From the NCBI RefSeq assembly GCF_016056275.1, contig NZ_JAECZA010000232.1, forward strand, positions 1 through 64,000: a stretch of 64,000 nucleotides of DNA, given 5' to 3'. Origin of the DNA: Dendronalium phyllosphericum CENA369 (GTDB lineage Bacteria; Cyanobacteriota; Cyanobacteriia; Cyanobacteriales; Nostocaceae). Under the pieces are notes generated by a model. The model made no database searches. It saw only the letters and a program-made list of their open reading frames with translations, and had not been told where the DNA came from. Made by a program: the position numbers and the translations under genes. This document shows, one piece after another, positions 48,855-57,421 of this stretch. Each line of letters opens with the position of its first letter. Position 1 is the stretch's first letter.

Positions 48855-49082
48855 TTTGTCTACTCAGTGCAACAGCGCTGAATCTCCTGTCAAAATTGGA
48901 CATTGCAAGAGTTAGTTGTATTGTATTGTATATTATTTGCAGTAAATTTTTAACTTTGTGTAGAAATTTATACGTAAATAGTAAAGATATTGTGTTGCTG
49001 CATCTCACCAAAAAAAGGAAGAAGAAAAGGAATTAAATAAAGTTCTCTTGTTTCCTGTTTTCTTAACCTTATTATCTTATTT

Positions 49083-49517
49083 CTACAACCACTGACCACC
49101 TCGGAAACGCCAACGTAGGAAAATAACTCGCATCAGACTTTGTGACGCAATAAAAACTGCTAGCCAAACAACACTGTAGTGGAATAAAAAAGCTCCTAGC
49201 GGCAGTTCCTCTTTAGGCAAAGGTATGGGTAAGAAGCCAAAAAGTTTTATTCCGCAGAAAATAAACACTAATTCCCAAATTCCAGCTAACAGTTGATAAG
49301 CTGCGGGCCAATCTCTGTCCCAACGAAATTTTTGTATGTAGTTATAAAGGACATCCCAACCCAGCCCAAAAATGGCAACATAGCCAAGTATCCAAAAATA
49401 GACAGAGTTAGCACCAGGGCCAATCAAGCCGATCGCAAAGGGCAAGGATACTAATACACCCACAGTAGCAAATAGTAGTAATCGAGTTTGCCAGCGACCA
49501 AGTAAAGTTGGTGTCAT
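49083..49517 (-). CDS. Small polytopic membrane protein, unknown function
   Basis: This 144-residue protein has about four hydrophobic segments and a conserved Trp/Arg-rich loop (YNYIQKFRWDRDWPAAYQ). It looks like a cyanobacterial conserved membrane protein, but I cannot name a function. ATG start at 49517. Confidence 0.75.
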   Translation of the reverse strand: MTPTLLGRWQTRLLLFATVGVLVSLPFAIGLIGPGANSVYFWILGYVAIFGLGWDVLYNYIQKFRWDRDWPAAYQLLAGIWELVFIFCGIKLFGFLPIPLPKEELPLGAFLFHYSVVWLAVFIASQSLMRVIFLRWRFRGGQWL

Positions 49518-49917
49518 AAGTTAAAAAAATGTAATTGAGTATGATTAATAAATTTAGTAGATGATTTATCCAAATTTAATTTGGAACATTTTAACAAAGT
49601 TGAGTACTGAACAAGAATCATGAAAATGCAAACTCAAAATGCCTCTCCAGGGGTTGCAGAGGCATTTACAGTGAGGAAAATAATTAATCTAAAAAGTCAG
49701 TCTAATGTTTCTCAAATTCTGCGTTGCATATTTCAATGTGCTTTAGCAGTACAAATTAATTAAAAGCTAAATGCGATCGCGGTTAGATTGCGCTTCTGGG
49801 GCTTCCCACAAGGTAGCAACCGCCGATCTCAAGAGCGCTCTTCGACGCAGAAGCGTCACCCGTAAGGGTCAGTTGTCAGTTATTAGTTGTGTTTTGCTAT
49901 TAACCACTGACCACTGA
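49518..49917. other. Spacer with terminator and repeats
   Basis: 400 bases. The gatC-side terminator is at 49637-49667. A composite repeat at 49789-49872 includes GGGGCTTCCCACAAGG and GAAGCGTCACCCGTAAGGGTCAG, shared with 26805-26826. STRR units TTGTCAG follow to 49917. No gene. Confidence 0.65.
49637..49667 (-). terminator. Probable terminator downstream of gatC
   Basis: A perfect 10-bp stem AAATGCCTCT/AGAGGCATTT with an 11-base loop. On the minus strand it is followed by TTGAGTTT. Confidence 0.7.
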
Positions 49918-50208
49918 CTATTCAGCATTGAGGATTTTTGGCACTTTGAAAAATTCGCCTTCTTGTTCGGGGGCGCTGTTAAGAATCGCTTCGCGGTCGG
50001 GATACGGTTGCAATTCATCTTCTCGCGTCACATTGCTAACATCAATTGCTCTTGTTGTTGGAGGTACATCGCTGACATCCAGTTCGCTCAACTGTTGAAC
50101 GTAATCTAAAATACTTCCCAGTTGAGTAGTGAATTGCTCCTCTTCTTCTGGTGTTAATTCTAAACGGGCCAGAAGGGCTACTTTACGAACTTGTTCGCGG
50201 TCAATCAT
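49918..50208 (-). CDS. gatC: Aspartyl/glutamyl-tRNA amidotransferase subunit C
   Basis: GatC stabilises the GatA-GatB complex that converts Glu-tRNA(Gln) and Asp-tRNA(Asn) to the amidated forms. The 96-residue protein begins [18 protein letters not shown] and has the conserved [10 protein letters not shown] and the C-terminal [11 protein letters not shown]. gatA and gatB are not in the window. Confidence 0.96.
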   Translation of the reverse strand: MIDREQVRKVALLARLELTPEEEEQFTTQLGSILDYVQQLSELDVSDVPPTTRAIDVSNVTREDELQPYPDREAILNSAPEQEGEFFKVPKILNAE

Positions 50209-50239
50209 GATTTTGTCAGTAGTCAGTAGTTAGTTGTCG

Positions 50240-50282
50240 TAGAGACGTACAGACGCGATTAATCGCGTCTGTACAAGAGTTA
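50240..50282. repeat. Dispersed palindrome, 28-base perfect core
   Basis: GTACAGACGCGATT followed at once by its exact complement AATCGCGTCTGTAC (50247-50274), then AAGAGTTA. This is the longest intact copy of the repeat also present at 6292 and 38799. Confidence 0.92.
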
Positions 50283-50315
50283 GCGCTTAATTAAAAACCG
50301 ATCGCTGACCATTGA

Positions 50316-50837
50316 CTAAAAGAATACGTCAACTTGCGATCGCCCAGTGGTCTTTAACCAGTTTTGGGCTTCAATATAGTTATTGGGAGCCATGCGAATT
50401 GCTCTAATCCAATAATCTGCTGCTTGGTCAAACAGCGCTTCTCCACCATCCATATCTCCAGCTTCTTTAGCTCTTTCGCCTTGATAGTGGTAAATTACGG
50501 CGATATTGTTCAAGGCCTGAGGTAGACGTGGATTCAACTCAATTGCCTGATGATACAATTCCAAAGCTTTGCTGTGGTCGCCATTGCTGGCGTAGATTAG
50601 CCCCATATTGTAGAGAATATAACCTCGATCGCTGGGGTCTTCTTCTAGTGTGAGGGCTTCTTCGTAATATTCTAATGCTTCGGCGTACTCTCCTTCTGCC
50701 TGGGCTGACATTCCATCTCGATAATAAACAAATGCTTCTTTGGCTTTTCTGTTAGCTGGCAGTATCTTCAAGATGATATCCGCCATCACTGTAAAGGATT
50801 TGTCAATGAAGTTATCGTTCTTTTGTGTTCTTGGCAT
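50316..50837 (-). CDS. ycf3: Photosystem I assembly protein Ycf3
   Basis: Ycf3 is a thylakoid-associated TPR protein that assists PSI subunit assembly. The 173-residue protein begins [20 protein letters not shown] and has three TPR units ([58 protein letters not shown]), the standard layout. Confidence 0.97.
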   Translation of the reverse strand: MPRTQKNDNFIDKSFTVMADIILKILPANRKAKEAFVYYRDGMSAQAEGEYAEALEYYEEALTLEEDPSDRGYILYNMGLIYASNGDHSKALELYHQAIELNPRLPQALNNIAVIYHYQGERAKEAGDMDGGEALFDQAADYWIRAIRMAPNNYIEAQNWLKTTGRSQVDVFF

Positions 50838-50961
50838 ATTTGCCTCTACTTTAGGGCTGGGAATTGGGTGTGGGGAAAACTCTCTTTAGTCCATAGTACA
50901 CAGTCTTATAGTCCCTATTGCCTATTCCCTACTTCTTAGTCCCTAATCCCAGTCCCCAATT

Positions 50962-51639
50962 TTAACCCTCACTAAGGGGGATGATACATTCTGGACTATT
51001 ATGTTGAGATTTATTTACTAAGGTACTAACTGGATAAGCGGTCATAGCTTGGGCATCATAGGGAGACAATAGTTGCTGTAAAGTTTCAGCTGTTTGCCCT
51101 TGGGTATCCAACCACAAATTGTAGTCTTGCGGCGCAATGATTACGGGCATACGATCGTGGATTGGTTGCAGTAATTCGTTAGCTGCCGTTGTCAAAATTG
51201 TACAAGAGACTATTTCCTCTGCTTGCGGCGATCGCCATGTTTCCCACAATCCCGCAAAACCGAAAGGTTGTCCATCTGCAAGACGAAAATAAAATGGCTG
51301 TTTCTTACCCTGCTGTCGTTGCCATTCATAGAAACCATCAGCGAGTACTAGACAGCGTCGGTGCTTAAAAGCTGAACGAAAGGCAGGTTTTTCGGCTACA
51401 GTTTCTGCCCTAGCATTGATTAGCTTGACTCCAATTCCTGGATCTTTTGCCCATGAAGGAATTAATCCCCAGCGTAAATATTGAAATTCACGCTCGTCGC
51501 TTTGCGGGTCATGTAGCACTGTTCCCACCAATTGCGTAGGTGCAATGTTATATTGAGCCGCCAAATCTGGTACTGCCTGCACCTCAAAAACTTGGGCTAA
51601 TGCTGCTGCTGACTGGTTTAAAGTAAATCTTCCACACAT
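50962..51639 (-). CDS. SOS response-associated peptidase (SRAP/HMCES-type)
   Basis: SRAP proteins form a DNA-protein crosslink with abasic sites through Cys2 and protect single-stranded DNA. The 225-residue protein starts at the ATG at 51639 so that Cys is residue 2 (MCGRFTLNQ), as the mechanism requires; the upstream extension is ruled out. It also has LINARAETVAEKPAFR, the catalytic Glu in DGFYEW and the His in IHDRMPVII. Confidence 0.96.
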   Translation of the reverse strand: MCGRFTLNQSAAALAQVFEVQAVPDLAAQYNIAPTQLVGTVLHDPQSDEREFQYLRWGLIPSWAKDPGIGVKLINARAETVAEKPAFRSAFKHRRCLVLADGFYEWQRQQGKKQPFYFRLADGQPFGFAGLWETWRSPQAEEIVSCTILTTAANELLQPIHDRMPVIIAPQDYNLWLDTQGQTAETLQQLLSPYDAQAMTAYPVSTLVNKSQHNSPECIIPLSEG

Positions 51640-51843
51640 AATTTTATTCGGAACTACTGAATACAATCAACGCTTTAATACTAGGAATAAATAATACTTT
51701 ATTTTTATTTTTTAAATAATTAATAATGTTTTAGATCCAGATACAAAAAATATTAAAAATATCCTGTTTCGCAATAATCATTTTGTAAGATATTGTATTT
51801 TAGACCTTCATATCCCAACACATTCAACCTTATATTTTTGTGC

Positions 51844-52485
51844 ATGGAAACGCTAAAACTGTACGATTTTTTACCTTCTGGCAATGGTTATAAGATACGG
51901 CTTTTATTGACACAAATGGGTATGCCTTTTGAAAGAGTAGAGATTAACATTTTAAAAGGAGAGAGTCGAACACCGGAATTTTTAAGTAAAAATCCCAACG
52001 GTAAGATACCAGTTTTGGAAATTGAGCCGGGGAAATATTTGTCAGAGTCAAATGCCATATTGGTGTATTTGAGTGAATACACAGAATTCTTGCCACACGA
52101 TCGCTTTTTAAGAGCGCAAGTATTGCAATGGTTATTTTTTGAACAATACAGTCATGAACCTTATATTGCTACCTCAAGATTTTGGATTTATATTTTGGGT
52201 AAAGCTGAGGAATATCATGTAGCCATAGAGCAAAAACGCGAACAGGGTTACGCAGCATTAACAGTAATGGAAAACCATTTAAGCGATCGCACATTTTTTG
52301 TGGGCGAACGTTACACTATCGCTGATATTGCCTTATTTGCTTATACTCATGTCGCTGATGAAGGCGGGTTTGATTTGACGAAATTTCCAGCTATTCAAGC
52401 TTGGTTAGAACGAGTCAAATCTCAATCTAGGTATATAAGCATTACCAAAGAAACATCGATGAATTACTATTACAACTTGGGATAG
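51844..52485 (+). CDS. Glutathione S-transferase family protein
   Basis: This 213-residue cytosolic enzyme has an N-terminal thioredoxin-fold domain (KLYDFLPSGNGYKIRLLL, KIPVLEIE with cis-Pro, SESNAILVYL binding the gamma-glutamyl part) and a helical C-terminal domain (RFFLVGERYTIADIALFAY-like segment FFVGERYTIADIALFAYTH). The ATG at 51844 gives the expected start. Substrate unknown. Confidence 0.93.
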   Translation: METLKLYDFLPSGNGYKIRLLLTQMGMPFERVEINILKGESRTPEFLSKNPNGKIPVLEIEPGKYLSESNAILVYLSEYTEFLPHDRFLRAQVLQWLFFEQYSHEPYIATSRFWIYILGKAEEYHVAIEQKREQGYAALTVMENHLSDRTFFVGERYTIADIALFAYTHVADEGGFDLTKFPAIQAWLERVKSQSRYISITKETSMNYYYNLG

Positions 52486-52539
52486 TGGAGTGCTAAGTAA
52501 TAATAGACTCTAGCAGCCAGCTTCTAGTTCCCTGTTTCG

Positions 52540-52767
52540 TTAAATCTCTGTATCAATTTCAATCAGCTTTTGCCTTGAGGATAAACCTGATTTAATTCTG
52601 ATATACGATTTCGGCACATCAAATTTTTCAGCTAGTATTTTAAGTAATTCTTCATTAGCTTTACCGTTTACTGGTGGAGATTTCAAATGTACGGTGAGGC
52701 TGCCATCAATTTGTTCTTCAATCTTTTGAAGTTTTGAATTAGGTTTAACCTTAACTTTTTTTTGCAT
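52540..52767 (-). CDS. DUF167 (YggU-like) protein
   Basis: This 75-residue protein has the family core: [33 protein letters not shown], and [12 protein letters not shown]. Function unknown in bacteria. It overlaps the end of the upstream DUF2809-like gene by 17 bases. Confidence 0.92.
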   Translation of the reverse strand: MQKKVKVKPNSKLQKIEEQIDGSLTVHLKSPPVNGKANEELLKILAEKFDVPKSYIRIKSGLSSRQKLIEIDTEI

Positions 52768-53161
52768 AACCTATTCTCTGTAACTGTCGCAGCCACAACC
52801 AACCTAAAATACAGCCAAATACATAATGAGGAAAATCCCACCAACTAAAGGTAGAACCAAGCAACCATTTACCTATTAATGTAGCGCGTATCTCTTCTAA
52901 CAGCGGTGGATGCCAAAGTTGCAAAACCTCCAATATACAGGTAACGAGCAAAACCCATATTGGAATTTGCTTCACGGCTGTTCGACTCCTAAAAAACCAA
53001 AATGCGAACAGACACCAAAATATTTCGTAAAATACAGCCGCTCCGTAATTATTAAACCATTGATGGGCAGGCCCAGTGTAGTACTTAAAGGAAAAGCCCA
53101 TCACTACCACAATTAGCAGAGACAGGATAATAAATATATCTTGATTGCGGTTTTTGAGCAT
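52751..53161 (-). CDS. DUF2809-like small membrane protein
   Basis: This 136-residue protein has four hydrophobic segments. The signature-like parts are [20 protein letters not shown] and the closing [19 protein letters not shown] and [13 protein letters not shown]. This resembles DUF2809, from memory. Function unknown. Overlapped by the DUF167 gene. Confidence 0.82.
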   Translation of the reverse strand: MLKNRNQDIFIILSLLIVVVMGFSFKYYTGPAHQWFNNYGAAVFYEIFWCLFAFWFFRSRTAVKQIPIWVLLVTCILEVLQLWHPPLLEEIRATLIGKWLLGSTFSWWDFPHYVFGCILGWLWLRQLQRIGYAKKS

Positions 53162-53238
53162 ATTCTCAAGGCTAAAGACTAAGCAAAATTTTAGCCTTGA
53201 AAAAGAGAGTAGAGAGTGAGGGAGATGAGGGAGAATAA

Positions 53239-53293
53239 CTTGCGACTTGCGACTTGCGACTTCTGCCTTCTGCCTTCTGCCTTCTGCCTTCTA
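53239..53293. repeat. Two STRR arrays: ACTTGCG x3 and CTTCTGC x4
   Basis: Three perfect ACTTGCG heptamers run straight into CTTCTGC units, reaching the last codons of the DUF2231-like gene. Confidence 0.9.
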
Positions 53294-53836
53294 TGGATAT
53301 CTTTTACTACCAGAGCCTACCACACCTATTTTATGGCGATAGGATAGTTCTGCCCCAAACCAGCCAGAAGCGCTAGTTAGCGTACCAACAACGAGTGAGA
53401 GTAATAACCCCCAAGGTAGTATACGTGCTTCTGCATCGCCCAACCGTAGAAGAAAGTTAACGAGTGTCAACACTAATATAGAAATGTTAAGAATTAGATG
53501 CGCCCAGCCAGCACTGCGCTTGCGGACTCGTTCAATTTTCACAAAGTCACTCAAGCCGATCGCAGCTGCTAATAAACCTCCACCTAATCCCAGTCCGATT
53601 AACCATAGCGAAGCCCTAGCCCAGAAGAAGTCATCAGTTAACCAATAGCCGAAGTCGCTTCCTAAGGCGGCGGCTAAAAAGGCTATGGGAAAAATCACAC
53701 TCAGAGGGTGTAGGGGATGTCCGGCGATCGCCACTGTGCTGGGTACGCCTGGATCGCCGTATTCTCTATCGTCGCTTTCAATTAATGGCGGAATATTGGG
53801 ATAAGGTGTGGAAGTTGTTTGTTCTGTAGTTTCCAT
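53291..53836 (-). CDS. DUF2231-like membrane protein
   Basis: This 181-residue protein has four membrane segments and the conserved IAGHPLHPLSVIFPIAF and GLSDFVKIERVR motifs, typical of DUF2231. The second His-Pro pair suggests a metal or heme role, unproven. I used the ATG at 53836. Its leader overlaps the degenerate repeat of the DUF2993 3' end. Confidence 0.88.
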   Translation of the reverse strand: METTEQTTSTPYPNIPPLIESDDREYGDPGVPSTVAIAGHPLHPLSVIFPIAFLAAALGSDFGYWLTDDFFWARASLWLIGLGLGGGLLAAAIGLSDFVKIERVRKRSAGWAHLILNISILVLTLVNFLLRLGDAEARILPWGLLLSLVVGTLTSASGWFGAELSYRHKIGVVGSGSKRYP

Positions 53837-53840
53837 GATT

Positions 53841-53995
53841 AGTATCCTATTTTTAAGTAGAAAAAATTTACTCAACCTCAGCTTTAGTTTACAGCGTTAG
53901 TTTGCCTGCTTCTACGAGTAGTATCCTACTTTTTAAGTAGAGGGAATTTGCTCGACGTAAGCTTCAGCTTGCAGCGTTAGTTTGCCTACTTCTAC
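53841..53995. repeat. Tandem ~80-base duplication of the DUF2993 gene 3' end
   Basis: Units 53841-53915 and 53920-53995 are about 80 percent identical. The second contains the real C-terminal codons of the DUF2993 gene. The first, which lies downstream of its stop, reads VEAGKLTL-stop-TKAEVE-stop and is decayed, and now forms the leader of the DUF2231 gene. Confidence 0.88.
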
Positions 53996-54673
53996 AATTA
54001 GTTGCTTCAGACGCAGGCTCATTCCTTTTAAATCAAAGTTACTCAAATTCAAAATTTGGCTAGTTTGTTCTATCAAGGCTTTTGTCAATTCGGGCGATAT
54101 TTCTTCACGTTCGCTATAATCAACATTTTCTAAAGCCACACTTTGACCATTATCACTAACACGGGGAATTGCAGAAAATGCAACTTGCTTGCTTTCACTA
54201 GTTTCTGCTAATAATATCTCAGCATTTAATGCTATTTTATCTTCACCAGGTAGAGATAACTCTATATGTTGAGGTGTGATTTTCGTTGGTTTTCCATTGA
54301 CATTTATTTTTTGACTTTGGAGTTGAGAGCTAACATATTCAGAGTTAAAAGCACGATTAATATCAGCTTCGGTTAAAACTACCCGTGCATTACCAGTAGT
54401 AGGTTTTGTGAGTTCGATTTTGCCAAAAGCGACGCTCAGAGGATTGATAGCAACACTATCAATTTCCATTTGCATTTCCTCCATTCGGAGGTCTTTTTGC
54501 ATTACCAAACCTTCGCCTTCAATCGTGACTGAATCCACTTGTCCTTGCACAACTTTGAGTGGATCGGTTTTGACATTTACATCTAATTTTTCTACTTCAT
54601 CTAACTGGCTAGATAAACCTATTTCTGCGGCTTTATTTAGGGCTTGCTCTCCCATTCCAGGATTTTCTAGCAT
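53933..54673 (-). CDS. DUF2993 (LmeA-like) protein
   Basis: This 246-residue protein starts at the ATG at 54673; a GTG two codons upstream is also possible. It has the repetitive beta pattern of DUF2993 (KVVQGQVDSVTIEGEGLVMQ, MQMEIDSVAINPLSVAFGKI) found in actinobacterial LmeA and cyanobacterial proteins, thought to bind lipids. No signal peptide is visible. Its 3' end is duplicated in tandem just downstream. Confidence 0.85.
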   Translation of the reverse strand: MLENPGMGEQALNKAAEIGLSSQLDEVEKLDVNVKTDPLKVVQGQVDSVTIEGEGLVMQKDLRMEEMQMEIDSVAINPLSVAFGKIELTKPTTGNARVVLTEADINRAFNSEYVSSQLQSQKINVNGKPTKITPQHIELSLPGEDKIALNAEILLAETSESKQVAFSAIPRVSDNGQSVALENVDYSEREEISPELTKALIEQTSQILNLSNFDLKGMSLRLKQLIVEVGKLTLQAEAYVEQIPST

Positions 54674-54930
54674 TCTCACCGAATCTCCACTTTTAAGTAT
54701 CCTTGAGCCAATTTAGAGAAATAAAATCAAAAATATATCTATCTGGCGATGGAGTAAATTTTCAAATTTTATCTGTCAAAAAGAATAGTTATAAAAGCTT
54801 GGAAAAAAACTTTGACTTTCTGTCTTTAGTAGTGAAGTAATCGCTCAAAAGAAGGAGGTAGAATCCAGAAAAACTATGTCAATCTAAAACAAGTACTGAT
54901 TAAGAACACTTTTTTGAGGAGAACTAAAAA

Positions 54931-55986
54931 ATGGTTTCCAGTTTAGACGATACAAAACGCAAAGCTATTGCCACAAAATTAGCAGATATAAAATTAATCC
55001 AACAATTGCTTATTGAAAATGAGCAACTATTTTTGAGAGAATCCAGCGATAGCGAAATATCCGATCGCTTCCGCAAGATACTCGAAGACGACCAAAAAAA
55101 TCTAGGCATTTTAGAAACCGTAATTGTTCAATATGGCAACCCAGGACAACCGAAAGATACAGTTCAACAAATGGTTGACAAGGTTCGCCAACTAATGCAA
55201 GGTTCTGAATTAACTTTCTTTGAAAAAGTATTTCAGCACGAATTGTTGAAGCATCAACAAGTGATGAGCGGCTTATTAGTTCACAAGGCTGCACAAAAAG
55301 TTGGTGCTGATGTAATGGCAGCAATTGGACCTTTGAATACCATTAACTTTGAAAATCGCGCTCACCAAGAGCAGCTCAAAGGTGTTGTAGAAGTTTTGGG
55401 CGTTCGAGAACTGACAGGACAAGATGCAGATCAAGGTATTTGGGCACGAGTTCAAGATGCGATCGCCGCATTTAGCGGTGTGGTCGGTAGTGCTGTGACT
55501 CAAGGCACTGACAAACAAGATATGAATATCCAAGATGTTATCCGCTTGGATCATAACAAAGTAAATGTCTTGTTTGCTGAAATCGCGAAAAGCAACGACC
55601 CCCAAAAACTCCAAGAGTATTTTGGTCAACTCTACAAAGATTTGACTGCCCATGCCGAAGCGGAAGAAGAAGTAGTTTATCCGAGAGCGCGTGCTTTCTA
55701 CGGTCAAGATGACACTCAAGAACTGTACGACGAGCAAGCCGAAATGAAACGGCTGTTGGATGAAATTAAGGCTATTGACCCCTCTTCATCTCAGTTCAAA
55801 GATAGAATCAAAAATCTTGCAACCATTGTGATGGATCACGTTCGTCAAGAAGAAAGCACATTGTTTGCTGCTATTCGTAATAACTTGAGCAGCGACCAAA
55901 GCGAGCAATGGGCGACTGAATTCAAAGCAGCTAAGAGCAAAATTCAACAAAGATTAGCTAAGGAAACCCAAGGTTCTGCGAGATAG
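54931..55986 (+). CDS. Hemerythrin-like two-domain protein
   Basis: This 351-residue protein has an N-terminal four-helix bundle (about 10-170) and a C-terminal HHE-type domain (about 195-335). The second domain has RLDHNKV, LTAHAEAEEEVVYP and MDHVRQEES, which can bind a di-iron centre. At the position usually His in E-H-x-x-x-K, it has Gln269 (DEQAEMK), so one iron ligand may be lost. Likely an O2, iron or redox sensor or stress protein. It has a GAGGAG ribosome site before the ATG and converges with metK. Confidence 0.88.
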   Translation: MVSSLDDTKRKAIATKLADIKLIQQLLIENEQLFLRESSDSEISDRFRKILEDDQKNLGILETVIVQYGNPGQPKDTVQQMVDKVRQLMQGSELTFFEKVFQHELLKHQQVMSGLLVHKAAQKVGADVMAAIGPLNTINFENRAHQEQLKGVVEVLGVRELTGQDADQGIWARVQDAIAAFSGVVGSAVTQGTDKQDMNIQDVIRLDHNKVNVLFAEIAKSNDPQKLQEYFGQLYKDLTAHAEAEEEVVYPRARAFYGQDDTQELYDEQAEMKRLLDEIKAIDPSSSQFKDRIKNLATIVMDHVRQEESTLFAAIRNNLSSDQSEQWATEFKAAKSKIQQRLAKETQGSAR

Positions 55987-56020
55987 ATTTAGACCTAGTC
56001 GAAAAATAGCTAATTTTTGT

Positions 56021-56055
56021 GGGCGATCGCTAAGTCAAAAAAAAGGCGATCGCCC
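56021..56055. terminator. Bidirectional HIP1-containing terminator
   Basis: GGGCGATCGC pairs with GCGATCGCCC across an A-rich loop, between the converging hemerythrin and metK genes. A degenerate copy of the GACGCG palindrome follows at 56068-56125. Confidence 0.72.
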
Positions 56056-56125
56056 ATTCTATAAAATTGTACAGACGCGTAGACGCTCGTAAGAGCGGCT
56101 TCTCGTAAGAGTATAATCGCGTCTT

Positions 56126-57310
56126 TCAAAAAACACTAATTTTATCTATTTGTTCCCAAGGAAGCTCCATATCTACTCTACCCATATGACCGTAGGCAGC
56201 TAATTTTCTGTAGAATCCACCTTTAGCCAATGAAGGTAAATTTCTTAAATTAAATTGTTTAACGATGCCAGCAAGGCGGAAATCAAAATGCTTTTCTAGA
56301 AGAGTTGTAATTTCTTCATCAGAAATTTTGCCTGTGCCAAAAGTTTCTACTTGGATGCTGACAGGTCTAGCAAGCCCTATAGAATAACTTAATTGTACTT
56401 CGCATTCATCAGCAAGTTTGGCTGCAACCACATTTTTGGCTGCATAACGAGCAGCATAAGCCCCTACTCTATCTATCCTAATTGGGTCTTTACCACTCAA
56501 AGCAGAACCACTATGTTTGGAGTATTCACCATAAGTATCTATGGCATTTTTTCTGCCTGTTAACCCAGAATGAGCAGCAGGCCCTCCTTTAATAAACGGC
56601 CCATCAGGATTAATAAATATTCTTGTATGTTCGTCTGGTTTGATATCTTCATCTTCAAAGACAGGATGAATTACAGCTTCTCTAATATCATCCTGTAATT
56701 GCTGTAGATCGGGTTTTGCAGGTTTATTTTGACTGGCAATTACTGTAATACTATGAATTCTATCAGGTTGGCGATTTTTATATTCGACTCCTACTTGAGT
56801 TTTGCCATCAGGTGTTAGATAGGTAAGGATTTTTTCGCGTCTTACCTCGCTAATTTGTTTTGCTAGTTTGTGCGCTAACCAAATTGGTAACGGCATGAGA
56901 GTATATGTTTGATTACAAGCGAAGCCAAAGACCGTTGCTTGATTGTTAACAGTAATTTGCTCTATTTCTGCGTCTGATAAACTTGTTTCATTAAACAAAT
57001 GGTATCGGTCGGCAGGTAATTCTCTCAAGCTAGTCAAAATGCTACAGGTCTTACTATTAAATTCTTTTTGCTCGTAACCAACTCGCTCGATGACCTGTCT
57101 TGCGACATTAGTAAAATCGACATTAGCGTTAGGTTCAAACCTGGCAGCGATAAAAACGATTCCTGTAGATACAGCACATTCTGTAATTACCCTTGAGTAT
57201 GGGTCTTGCTGCAAAAAACGATCCACGATCGCATCACTGATCTGATCGCAAAGTTTATCAGGATGCCCCTCTGTGACTGATTCAGATGTAAACATGAAAT
57301 CTTTTTTCAT
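56126..57310 (-). CDS. metK: S-adenosylmethionine synthetase, divergent type
   Basis: MetK makes S-adenosylmethionine from methionine and ATP. The 394-residue protein has ESVTEGHPDKLCDQISDAIVD and the GGPAAHSGLTGRKNAIDTYG loop. This loop departs from the usual bacterial GDAGLTGRKIIVDTYGG, and the next segment (YSKHSGSALSGKDPIRIDR) is also unlike it. All metal and phosphate ligands appear present. The sequence looks like a second-type MetK, possibly a paralogue from transfer, next to an ion pump. Start ATG at 57310. Confidence 0.93.
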   Translation of the reverse strand: MKKDFMFTSESVTEGHPDKLCDQISDAIVDRFLQQDPYSRVITECAVSTGIVFIAARFEPNANVDFTNVARQVIERVGYEQKEFNSKTCSILTSLRELPADRYHLFNETSLSDAEIEQITVNNQATVFGFACNQTYTLMPLPIWLAHKLAKQISEVRREKILTYLTPDGKTQVGVEYKNRQPDRIHSITVIASQNKPAKPDLQQLQDDIREAVIHPVFEDEDIKPDEHTRIFINPDGPFIKGGPAAHSGLTGRKNAIDTYGEYSKHSGSALSGKDPIRIDRVGAYAARYAAKNVVAAKLADECEVQLSYSIGLARPVSIQVETFGTGKISDEEITTLLEKHFDFRLAGIVKQFNLRNLPSLAKGGFYRKLAAYGHMGRVDMELPWEQIDKISVF

Positions 57311-57421
57311 AAGTCAGGAAAGGAGTGGGGAGTTTGAATTGAGGATTGGGGATTAGGTATTGGGTATTAGCAAGCAGTCATGACTATCTCTGTTCCCAGT
57401 CCCCAGTCGCCGATCCCCAGT

